A DNA stretch of 29,299 nucleotides, taken from Pigoraptor chileana. Its lineage: Eukaryota > Opisthokonta > Filasterea. The stretch lies in assembly GCA_943704495.1 (NCBI GenBank), contig CALSCR010003063.1, positions 1-29,299 on the forward strand, given 5' to 3'. Below are positions 18,595-29,075 of the stretch, piece after piece (the first letter of the stretch is position 1; each line of letters begins with the position of its first letter). The notes beneath the pieces were generated by a model, which had not been told where the DNA came from, ran no database searches, and saw only the letters and a list, made by a program, of their open reading frames with translations. A program made the position numbers and the translations under genes.

Positions 18595-21500
18595 ATGACG
18601 GGCCGACGAACGACGGGGATCATCCTCTTGTGTGTGGGAGTCGCGCTTCTCGCACTCGGCCTGGGCATTGGTTTGGGTCTTCCCACGTATGTATACAGGC
18701 AAGTCGACTCGAAGGTGTACTGGCCGACCAGTGTTGACGACAGCAAGTACGGCGATTGGCTCAACAACGATGATTACGATGATGTGCCCATGTACAATCA
18801 CGTGTACATGTTCAACATCACAAATCCTACGGGATTTCTCAAGAACCAGGAGAACCCATATGTGAGTCTTGCGCTTTGCTGAACTAAGACTTAATTGGCG
18901 CTGTTTCATATCGACGAAGCCTGTGTTCCTGTTTCTGTGAGTCTCCGCAGCCGTACCCACGAAGACAGCTGTATGGACGGGCTATTGTATCAATTGACGC
19001 GAGCCGTCATCATCTGTCTGTTTCGTTATTGGCACTTAATGTTCCGTAATCGCTCCTATCATTTGTGTAGATCCGTGAAATCGGTCCTTATATTTACCGG
19101 TACATTAAGCGCAAGATCGATGTCACCTGGGATGCGACAGGGGAGTTTGTCCAGTTCAAGGAGTTTGGATATCAACTGTTCCAGCCGTCGCTGTCCCCCG
19201 CAGGCCTTAATCCCAAGACGGACAATGTATTCCAGCTGAACAACGTGTATCTCCGCGCGCTCACTCTCGTCCGGTCGTCGGCAGTGCTGTCAAGTGTGTT
19301 CAACGCCTTGTTTTCAAACAGCACGCTCCCGGCGAGCTGCAACGCGCTCACACCGACAACATATCTCGGGTCGTCTGCGTGTGTGGCGGCGATCCGAGCG
19401 CTGCCGCTGTATACGGCGACAATCGCATCCACAGCCGCCGATCAGACGCTGTTTGCATTTATGGTGCCCACCATGGCAAAGGCCATTTTCGACTTCACGA
19501 ATCAAACAATGCGGGCTGTCACACAGAGCGTAAGTGGATGCGGATCGATATGACTTGTACTAGTATCTATGTCTGATTTGAATGCTTGCGACTTCTATTA
19601 TATATGTTATGTATATATTGCATGTTGGCCGGCTTTTTACGCGCGCTGTATGTGACTTCTTTTGTCCTAATGTGCTCACATGCTACCCTGGTCCTTCTTA
19701 ACGACACACACGCCGTGTTCATCTCCCATCTGTATATATCACACATACAGAATCTCATAGCCAAGATCCCCGTGACATTCGGAGGAGCCATTGTCAAATC
19801 TGTCCAAGGCACCACGATCCACTCCGTAGCTGTTACGGTGCTTCAGGGCTCCTCACTCCCAATGTTCGAAGTAGCGTGCGATTTCTCCACAACCGCAGAC
19901 GAATGCTCAGAGGCGATGTTCTCGCTGAACCCGACGATCGACTGCGCCACTCTGCCCAACATCGCGCCTCTGTGCACGGGCGGCGACACCACCGTTTCCT
20001 TTGCACTTGCGGCGGCACGCGCATACCTGTCGGCAACCGCATCGCTGACGGTCACGTGGGCGCAGTGGTCTGGAATGTTGGGCCTGGCGACAGATCCCAT
20101 TGGCTCCGACCCTAACCACATACTGTACAACATGACAAAAGTGCCGCCGTCGTACGGCGTATTCCGTTGGATGAACCCGTCCCAGGAAGCGTCGCTTGCA
20201 ACTGCGTTCGGCGTTCCCGCAGCGCAAGTTGCAGTTACGCGAAACCTGCTCAACACAACTCTCATAGCACTTGACGAAAAATTCGCCGATGGAATGGGCA
20301 GCTTTTACGTTGTTGCGCCGCTCTCCAACGGTGGTGTTTTTCCGACGGCGGTTGCACAGGTGACGCCAGTGCAGCTGGCCATGTATCAGCTCGGCGCCTG
20401 CGGAGTGATGGGAACAACTGTATCGTTTGGATTGACTCCGACGTTCTCTTCTCTCGTGGCGCAATTTGCCGCACTCGGTCGACCACTGCCCTTTGCGAGC
20501 ACCGTAACCAGCCTGGAACTGTTCTCCTTTGCGGTGAGGAATTTCCCGAGGCCGAGCGAATACGCGACACAATACCCGGCGGTCAAAGGCTCGCTAACGA
20601 TCTCGCCGCTTACGCTCGACCAGACCACGTCGGTATATACCACGCTCCAGTCGACACAGAAATTTGGCTCCTTTTTTTCCGCCGCGGCCGACATGCGCGC
20701 CCAAGAAGCGGTGATAAAGCCAAAGGTACGGGCGGCATTAAGCAGCATTTTGTCCACGGACATGTCGAACGCGCTCAAATATGGCGTTTACCCGGCTATG
20801 GCGTCGGCGGCGGCCTTTTACTTTTCGAACTACAAGACAACCACCGGATTAGTCCCTTCGGAATGTTCTGCGTGCAATGCAACCAACACATGCGTGGCCA
20901 GCAAGTACACGCCGGGAAACAGTGCGGCGGCGTGTTTCGAGTGGGCGCAGGCACAGAGCGACTTTGACGACGTCGCAATCTCCAGCTCATCCTCCCCGGC
21001 AAACACAAACCTCACGCTGATAAATGATATTTACTCGGGATGCAACGCCTATCTGGCGGTGGGCATTGAGCAGGCAATCAACAACTCGGATTTCGACCGC
21101 GCACTTTGCTACCAGGCAATATACGACCAGTTGCCAGGCCTTGTTCCCTCTGTCCAGGCTGTGATCACGTCCTGCAATGTCGACAAATTTGTGGTGCTTG
21201 AACGTCGCATTTACGCGGCACTCTACTACGGTACCGACACTGTGCGGAATGCCTGCGGAACGGCACTCAAGGATGCTACCATTGCCGCACCCGCGCTTGC
21301 GCTGAATAAGGCATTGGCGCTGGCCGCGGGAGCCTTTGACTTCACTCTCTCGAATTGGCGTATGTCGACTCTCAGCACATTCGAAAATACGAAATTTAAC
21401 GTCGATGTCATTTTCGGATACGTTGTGGCGACCATTTTCCCGATGATCGCCAAGTACTTTGACGGTTCAAACAGGGGTCTCGTCGTCAGGCGAAAGGTGG

Positions 21501-22984
21501 AGGATTTTACGCTCGGCCACTTTTCCGACGATTTTTACGTTGCACTCACTGGAGGCCTGCTGGGTCCGGCGCCGGGATTTCTCGCCAACTACACGTCCGA
21601 GGCCGAAGCGCACACTTACGGAAGTGCGTACAAGTACAACACAGGCGTTGGAAACAGGGGCTTGATTGGCAGCTACGCCGGGAGAGATGGATCGGCGTCC
21701 GTCCTGTCGACTTACTATCCGTCGGTCGCCGCAAATCGACCCGAGCTAATGAAGTTCCGGGGAAGCGACGGGTCTCAGTTTCATCCCGCGAAGAAGCAGC
21801 TCGTGCTTCTCAACTTCGCCAAACCATATGCCGATAGCTACGACGTGTGGGTGACGCAGGTGTCCCGGGCGGTGCCAGTGCTTCGCGAGGACCACTTCAA
21901 GGTGCACGGTATCACCGTCAATCTCTTCCGCTTGAAAGAGACGCTCCTCCAAATGTCGGATCCCGTGAACGTCGATTATGGCGTGCCATACGATGGACTG
22001 CAGCCCGTAAGCAATGAAAAAGGATTCCTGGCGTACGTCTCGCGGCCAATGTTTCTTTATGGCGACCCACGGCTGGCGGCTATCTTTGCACCCACGCTTC
22101 CCGCCGCCAACAAGGAGCTTCACGACTCATATGTGAGTGGCATAGGCTTCGGTCCTTTTTTTTGTGTCGTTGATGCACTGGGTTCATTGTTGTGCCAAGG
22201 CATGTGCTTGATTTGCAGTGAGCTGTTTTTTCTGTCTACCTCTGGAATGTGAGAAGACGCAAGCAGTCACCGGATGTATCTCGCATCGAATCCAACGCAT
22301 TGTTCATACTTCCCATACGCCTCTCCTCTTTCGCAGATTGCCATCGAGCCCATTACGGGCACCGCAATGCAATCGCGAAAGCGTCTCCAAGGCAACCAGG
22401 GCATTGACACGACATACGTCACCGCCCCATTCTCCGGCACATACATGGGATACAATATGAACGCGACCTACATCAACAAGCCCATTCCTTACTACTGGGT
22501 CGGCGAATACGGCGACATTACTTCGAGTAAGGCGAGTGATTTCAAGAGGCTGATCTATGGTGCATCACGGGGCGCCGTTGCGGCACTCGTGGTCGGCATT
22601 GTCTCTGGCATCGTTCTCTGCGTGATTGGCGCTGTTCTCATTGCGACGAACAAGGACACGGGCAGCCGTCGTGTTGCACCCTCGAAAGTGGTCCCCGAGG
22701 AGGAAAGGCATGCACCCGAATTGGAGCATGTCGAGATGCAGACGGGGACAGTGGCGTCGAATGCCCCTGTTGTTGAAACGCACGCACCGCCGGCGGAAGC
22801 GCCCGTACAGACAGCGCCATCGAAGTCGAAAACACACGCTGTGCACACAAACGATGAAGCGGAGAAGCCGCCGTCGTCAAGACCAGCGTCCGCTGGCGAG
22901 GAGCACAGTGAATCTGCCAAGGGACACGCGGCTGCCAAGGGAAGCGGAGCGGCAAAGGGTGCCCACAAGACTACAAAGGGATAG
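18595..22984 (+). CDS. CD36/LIMP-2/SR-B family protein with greatly enlarged ectodomain
   Basis: This two-span glycoprotein belongs to the family of lipid and lysosomal receptors. Exons 18595-18861, 19071-19529, 19751-22132 and 22337-22984 are all phase 0 and give 1251 aa, against about 470-500 for CD36, SR-BI and LIMP-2. TM1 is near residues 7-30. Family motifs follow: MFNITNPTGFLKNQENPY, then REIGPYIYRYIKRKIDV across the first join, KFRGSDGSQF, VHGITVNLFRL, and, across the last join, EPITGTAMQSRKRLQGN. TM2 is about 1115-1140, then a roughly 110-residue Glu/Lys/Ala-rich cytosolic tail. About 500-550 residues, from late exon 2 to about residue 860, have no counterpart in the usual family and hold several Cys and N-glycosylation sites. 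There is no frameshift, so the size is real. The long tail lacks the short lysosomal sorting ending of LIMP-2. Location (surface or lysosome) cannot be decided. Confidence 0.9.
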
Positions 22985-23820
22985 GCACTGCGCGTATGCG
23001 CGCTGATCTGTCTGTCGTTCAGTTGTTGTACCGAGTCAGCTTTTTTCTGCGCTTTTGTCTGTACCCGCTTGCGTTTGTGCTTCAAAATCTTTGTAACCTG
23101 GCAATAATAATTTATGTATTATACCATGCATCCCATGATGCTATCTGCATGGATGGCTGGGTTGGTCCATTTGGCCCTGGACACAAATCTGTCATACTCT
23201 ACCGGGTAGTTCTCTCACACAGATCGGGGTTTAAAAATGGAACGCCCCCGTGCCGGCAGCCCCATGTCCAGTCCGGAAAGGCCGTGAACCTTGAGCCGAA
23301 CGAAAGAAGCCTGTAATTGTTGATACGGTGAACTTTCATTCCAACCACTTTTGCCAACGGTGAGCACTCACAAAAGTCTCAGCGAAGTGTCAGATTAATA
23401 TCATTCCAAATTTTGTGCCTGTTTTCAGTGCGCATTTACAACACTACCAACAAAACACAGTAAACAAAGAAAGTGATCACGTGATCATAGTGTCGAATCC
23501 GTCCGTCGTCACGTGATGATGAATAGACTGTTGTTTTGACTATTCAGTATGTCGCACAAAGCCAATGGCATTGGCTTGCATACTAAAGACACGCAATCAC
23601 TGACGTCTTCAATCAAAGAAGGAAGAAGACGAATGCTGTGATTTTGGGTCGCGTCTTTATATTCGGAGTGTGGTGGAGGACTTGAACACTCTTGAAGTTG
23701 CCCCGTGCTTTGTTTATTCGCGCCCCTCAATGCACATTCCTTTCAGCCCGTTCTTTGCACATTACAAATAGCTTTTCCACACATCCGCGCTTGTGCTGGC
23801 ATTGGAGGCGAGCCGCCAGT
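22985..23820 (+). other. Intergenic region: CD36 3' UTR and SH3-SAM-PH upstream sequence
   Basis: AATAATAATTTATG at 23102-23115 is a possible polyadenylation region for the CD36-family gene. The distal part contains two TCACGTGA sites (see 23474-23516) and precedes the scaffold gene. I see no other gene. Confidence 0.5.
23474..23516. promoter_or_regulatory. Paired TCACGTGA palindromes upstream of the SH3-SAM-PH gene
   Basis: tgatcacgtgatca at 23474-23487 is a perfect 14-bp palindrome, and a second TCACGTGA lies at 23509-23516, 32 bp away. They sit about 300-350 bp before the start codon. bHLH and some bZIP factors bind this core; the factor here is unknown. Confidence 0.45.
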
Positions 23821-26800
23821 ATGGCCTACACCGTGGGGGATATCTGCCTGTGCTCCTTTGAGTTTGAACCTCAGGAGGACGACGAGCTGCATGTTCTACC
23901 CGGTGACGAGCTGCTGCTGATCGAGGTCGTCGATGAGGAATGGGTCGTGGTGTGTATATGATACAACACATAGTGTGTCTTTGTGTATCAAGGTTGGGTC
24001 GTGGTGTATATGCTATGAAAGATAGTTTTATCTTTGTGTATCAAAGTGGATCAGATAACCGTGTGACTCGAATGTTATTGCTTTGTTGCTGACCATGTGG
24101 TGCATAATGGTACTGCTGCCGTTTCTCAAGCTATTGCCTCCTTCCACAATAGCGAATTCAGTCAAGTTTCTCACATACCTTTCACTAAACACAACAATGA
24201 TTGTGCGTTCTTATTTACAGGCGCAAAAGTTGACTGACGCGAGTGCAGCTGGTCTCGTCGCCGTTGACTTCATCAAGCCCACTGGCCGGCGTGGTGCACA
24301 AAAGCCCCCCACTCACACACCCACACCCATACCTACACCCACACCCACACCCACACCTACTCCCATTGCCGCCCCCGCTGGAATCCCCGCTGAGGAAGAT
24401 CATATAACGCCCGCTGAAGAGCCTCTGTACGGAAACATTGCGTCTGTTCGCCGTGAATCAGCAGCGGTTGTGCCGCAGCAACTTCAAGCCCCTGCGCAAG
24501 TGGATCAGAACGTGACGCATCATGTAACGAGCGCTGAAGAGCCTTTGTACGGAAACATTGCGTCTGTGCGCCGTGAGTCTGCAGCGGTTATGTCGCAGCA
24601 ACTTCAAGCCCCCGCGCACGTGGATCAGACCGTGACGCATGGGAATGAAGAGCCCGGTCACATGGATGTGCACTCGACTGTCGCCGCTGAGGAAATTCAA
24701 TGCACTGAATCATCTCAGTCGCTGGACGTCACTTTGGAGGCGTCTACTTCTACGTCGGAACCTGCGGCTGCAACCGCATTTGATCAGAAATACGGTGCGT
24801 GGTGTTTGCGGGTTTTGCTGGAATGTGTGTTTCAGGGCACGCGGTGACATATGATTGTGTATGCATGTTTGTGCGTGTGTGTGTATGTCTGCGACCGAGT
24901 GCATTGCGGGCTGTGGCGCTGACCCCTTATATGTTATGCATCGAATTCATTGTATTCAGAGGAGCTTTCGCAGAATTTCCACATTGAAAGGACTCTCCCG
25001 GCAGCAGGTTCACACACAGACTTACAGATGGGCACATACACTTCAGTAGTCATATTACTCAACTTACTCTCCTTTTCCCGCCCAATAACACACACAACAA
25101 CACTATACACATAATTAAACACCCCCTCCTCCCTTTTCTCTCCCTGGCGCTCACGTGATGGACAGATGCGAACGAATGGACATCAGAGCGCGTTGCGCAG
25201 TGGATGAACGAGAGCGGGCTCGCCGAGTTCTCGGCAGCCTTTTTATCTCACAGCGTCGATGGGCGGTCTCTTTTGAATGCCACCGATGCGACGTCCCTCG
25301 CTGCATATGGCATCACTGCAGCACATGACGTGGCGCGCATACTCGGCGCGATTTCCGTTCTCGGACGCGTCGTAAACCGCCGTAGTCGCCTGTTTTCCGC
25401 CGGAAAATCGTACGGCACTGCGTCTGCCAACACGGTTACAGAATCAGTTTCCGAAGTACACACAAACGCCGCCAACGAAGCGCCGTTGACCGGCGAAGAG
25501 AATGGCATTGGCCACACTATAGCGGAAGAAGGAGAGGGACATAATGGCGGGGACGATGTGGAAGTCACTGCGGAAGAGAGTGGTGACGGACAGGCCGCTT
25601 TTACCGAGGAATCGGAAGATTTCACATCAGATAGCAGCGACGACGATGATAATGATGATGAAGATGACGAAAATGACGTTGATGAGAATGGTGACGTCGA
25701 TGAAGCTGCGACGGAGGCTGCAAGTGGAGTGGAGAGTGGCGACCATGCACACGGTCACGTGATTGAAACTGACCTCGATGCGGGGGAGCCTTCTGACGAA
25801 CAGCGGGCCGAATTGATAGGATCAGCGGAAGACATCTGCATTGCGACGGAAGAGGAGGACTGTGAGGTCGATGGCGCTGCGGATGAGAGCGAGGTGGTGG
25901 ACGAGAACACTGACGACGGTGTTGTGGTGGAAGAAGGCAATGGAGATGATGATGCCCGTGTCCCCTGTGCGGACGATCCACGTGACACCGAGGAGGAGGA
26001 GGCGGAGTCGCCTGACCACGGCGTGACTGAGGACGCAGCCCTGGATGACAGCGGCACAGATGCGACGGGGGATATTGATATTGGGGCGGATCGAGAGAGT
26101 GAAGTCGCTACTGGGGAGGTCGAAAAGGAGGCGACGGTTGATCCAGTTGTGGATGTACCGCCCCAAGAAGCGCCAAAAAAGGCAGTGAAGGGACCGCCTG
26201 GCCTTGCTATGGCCTTTGCCGTGGTGGGTATGGGATTGGTTTGTCCGGCCCTATGATTCGCCATCCGCAGCATAGCAGCATTCCACGCTGACACCCACGC
26301 CCACGACAACAACTGCGACTGCGACTCTAACCCCTTCCCCCCCCTCTCCACCACCACGACCACACGCACACACACGCTGTTTAATCAACTCTTTGAATGG
26401 AAATGCTCAATTTTTGCAGAAGCCGCCTCCGGCCCCTATCGATTCGTCAACACAGCAGCATTCCACGCCCACGCCCACGCCCACGCCAACAACTGCGACT
26501 GCGACTGTCCTGCCCCATCAGACATCCGCCACCGAGATGCCGACCATCATACCCAGAACGCGCTCCAATCCAGCACCAGTCCCTTCCGTCGTGGCAGCAC
26601 CTGTTACCCCTGTCACCACCGTAGTCCGTCCACCAGTCATCGCGCCTGTGGTGCCGCCCGTTATAGCTGTGACCCCACCTGTCATTGCCGTGACAGCACC
26701 TGCCACTGCGTCGACGGCGGACAGTTCTTCGGTAGTCCCCAGGCCAAGTGTGGTGGGCACTCCTTCGGGTGGAAGGCCGCCGAGTGGCGGTGCAACAAAG

Positions 26801-28992
26801 TCGTCGTTCATGCCAGTGAGGGTGAGTTTGTTTGCGCAATTTTATTAATTCTCTGAACACGTGGTGTCCACGACCCATGCTTTCCACACCTGGCGCGTCT
26901 AATGCCCGTGGTTTTGTGTGTTTGTGTTGCATATGTGTGTGCCTGTGCGTTTGTCTGTGCGTGTTTGTGTGGACTGTGCTTCTGCAGTCGTCCATTCCTC
27001 AGCAGCAAATCGACAAGGCTCGCTCTCAGAATTCTAAACTCCCTCGCAATGTTATCAAGGGTCTCAAGTAAGTCCTATTGAAATCCACAAACACACACAT
27101 ACATATAATGTGTACATATGTATATAAGTACCTAATCGCAACAGCTATGAATGGCAGTCATAGATATCTTGTCTTTTCGACTTGTTGCATTGATTGACTT
27201 TTCACAATATGAGAAAGCAATAGAGTCCATGGGTACAGCGCCTATGACACTGACTTGAATATTACATCTCTTTCATCTCTTTCTTTGTTCTTATTCGCAG
27301 TCTGAGTCTGTCCCCCGCCGAGCTCAAGTATCCCGTGATGTCTGGCTGGCTGTGGAAGCAGGGCGGATCCGGCCTTGGAAAGAATTGGAAGCGCCGGTGG
27401 TTTGTGCTGCAGGACTTTTGTCTGTACTACTTCAAGTCCCAAACGGTGGGCATTTTGCGCGTGTGCATACGCACACTTTCCGTATGTGTTGGACGCGTGT
27501 GTGTGCATATTTTATAGTATCTAACATCCGTGGCCACTTTGGATGTATTTGTATGTGTGTGTGTATGTATGTATTTATGTGTGTTGTGTGTGTGTGTTGT
27601 ATTTGTGTGTGTATGTGTGTATTTATGTGTGTGTATGTATGTGTGTTTTGTGTGTGTGCGTGTTTGTGTGTGTGTGTATGTGTGTGCGTGTGTGTGTGTG
27701 TGTGTGCAGGAAATGACGGCGCTTGGTATGATCACAATCCCGAGTTACCGAATAGCAAGGGTTACGGAGAGCGATGGCATCAAGAAGCCGGTGAGCCATG
27801 CCACGTGACTCCTGCGGCTGGGCACTCCTCACGCAATTGTGTCGATCTTGATTTGTGTCTCCTAGTATCAGTGTTCTTGTATTAAGTTGCATGTTTGCGT
27901 GCTGATAGTCAATCTGACAGTATTTGAGTAGTAAGTCTTATTTTGTCGGAAGAATATTTCATTTTCGGTCTTTTTCGTGCACGCACATCCGCTGACGTCT
28001 CTCTCCGCCCCCCCCCCTCCTTCAAATCATCTCTATTCACTCGCATACGTGATTCGCCCCACGTGACAGTTTGCCTTTCGTGCAACGCACGACTGCATGA
28101 CGCCGTATTATTTTCACGCCGACGACCACCAAATGATGGTCCGATGGATGGAGAACCTGGCACTGGCGTCTGTCCTTGAACTGCCCATGGGTATGTGTAT
28201 GCGTGCGCGCGGTGTGCGCGTGTGTATGTGGGTATATATATGTGTGTATGAATGCATGTGCGTGTGTGCGTGTGCGTGTGCGTGTGGACGTGTGTGTGGT
28301 ATGGTATGCCCATCTATTAGCTGGCGTTGCTTAGTGAACCTTGCGATGCTGGTACACTATGGTGTTTCTTGCGTTTGCGTTCGCATACAACGATATGCAA
28401 TTCATCGCTTCATTGAATCCCAAATGTAGTGAGCGAATAGGCAAGATCCTGTGCCATCGCCTTCAACCACAACCACACCGAAAAGACAAAAACACACCGT
28501 CTTATTGTTTCCACACTGTCGCCACTCCCACGCGCAGGCTACAAGGGCGACCCAGCAAAGGCAAAGCCGGCGACGCAATCGTCGTTCCGCCACCACCGAC
28601 AGCCATCGGGCTCTCATATTCTTGGCACATCACAGTCTGCGCCGGCCTTGGGACAGCCCTTGTTATCACCCGCAGCTGCGCATCACGTGCCGCAGCCACA
28701 GTCCTCGCCTGCCGACCAGGCCCCGCAGCCACAACCACAGCAACCACAACAACTACAACAACAGCAGTCTCCGGGTGGTAGTGCGCTGCACGCTCAGCAA
28801 AACACTGTTACTGTGCAGCCTTCGTCTGCTCCACAATCGGCGTCGCAATCGCCGCAAGTGTCACGTGGTCCCAGCCTGGCACAGCTTGCATTTGCTTCTA
28901 AACCTCCGACGACAGGAGGTACTATTCCTGGAAGTGCTATTCCTGGCGCAACCGGCGCTCCGCCCCCGAAGCCTCCGCGAGCATCTGCGGGT
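23821..28992 (+). CDS. SH3-SAM-PH scaffold protein, Boi1/Boi2-like architecture (3' end uncertain)
   Basis: This is a predicted cortical scaffold of about 1015 aa. Exons: 23821-23949, 24221-24794, 25166-26223, 26420-26821, 26988-27067, 27301-27445, 27710-27790, 28070-28190 and 28538-~28992, with phases 0,1,0,0,2,0,0,1. The SH3 domain (1 to about 65) is split by intron 1 after EEWVV and resumes with [19 protein letters not shown]. It is followed by (Thr-Pro)n, two 40-residue repeats, a SAM domain (about 236-300, [13 protein letters not shown]), an acidic stretch ([13 protein letters not shown]), Pro/Thr-rich sequence, and a PH domain (about 755-857) spread over three exons from SGWLWKQ through [10 protein letters not shown] to the conserved Trp of MVRWMENL. 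A Gln/Pro-rich tail follows. Yeast Boi1/2 have the same order and size and act in polarity and exocytosis; sharing that role is inference. The exon 3 donor (26221 or 26224) and the final exon are unsure; an intron at about 28992-29074 would lead to a stop near 29170. Confidence 0.85.
23941..24050 (+). repeat. Duplicated splice-donor segment (54-bp period)
   Basis: The last bases of exon 1 and the following intron start (tgggtcgtggtg then tatatg ... tttgtgtatcaa) occur at 23941 and again at 23995 with small changes. The second copy therefore holds a second plausible donor. Reading to it meets a stop in the exon frame soon after the first donor. Confidence 0.75.
24307..24365 (+). repeat. Coding CA-type microsatellite encoding (Thr-Pro)n
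   Basis: A run of CACACC/CCCACA hexamer-like units in exon 2 of the SH3-SAM-PH gene encodes alternating Thr and Pro. It resembles the intronic CA runs interrupted by extra C, keeping the frame open. Confidence 0.85.
24405..24645 (+). repeat. Two direct 120-bp repeats encoding a 40-residue module
   Basis: Two in-frame copies (from about 24405 and 24525) each encode [18 protein letters not shown] followed by a QQLQAPA-VDQ segment. A third, shorter echo (GNEEP) follows. They lie between the SH3 and SAM domains. Confidence 0.88.
26255..26335 (+). repeat. Decayed intronic copy of the start of exon 4
   Basis: The intron sequence gattcg ... agcagcattccacgc ... caacaactgcgactgcgact at 26255-26335 matches 26437-26515 inside exon 4 of the SH3-SAM-PH gene. 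The intronic copy has substitutions and extra bases, and it follows an in-frame stop. Confidence 0.75.
27221..27275 (+). repeat. Dispersed ~55-bp element, copy D
   Basis: This near-complete copy (GAGTCCATGGGTACAGC, then CTATGACACTGACTTGAAT, then TTACATCTCTTTC) lies at the 3' end of intron 5 of the SH3-SAM-PH gene. Its CTGAC lies 47 nt before the acceptor and its tail supplies the pyrimidine tract. Confidence 0.7.
27465..27709. repeat. GT-rich microsatellite in intron 6 of the SH3-SAM-PH gene
   Basis: Imperfect GT, GTAT and GTTT repeats fill most of the intron and run to the acceptor (tgtgtgcag), directly before the PH-domain exon at 27710. Confidence 0.9.
28191..28300. repeat. GT/GC-rich microsatellite in intron 8 of the SH3-SAM-PH gene
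   Basis: Imperfect GT and GC dinucleotides begin at the donor GTATGT and fade by about 28300. Confidence 0.85.
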
Positions 28993-29075
28993 GACCGTAG
29001 GTCGAATGTGGGTCGTATGAAGTTTGTTGCATGTGACACTTCATTCACAGACCTTTTCCTGTTTCATTATTACAG

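Noticed and set aside
19586-19750. Extension of the large CD36 exon upstream to an ATG at 19586
   Set aside because: Family motifs continue from the previous exon (ending 19529) directly to 19751, and the interval has a GTAAGT donor and a CAG acceptor, so it is intron.
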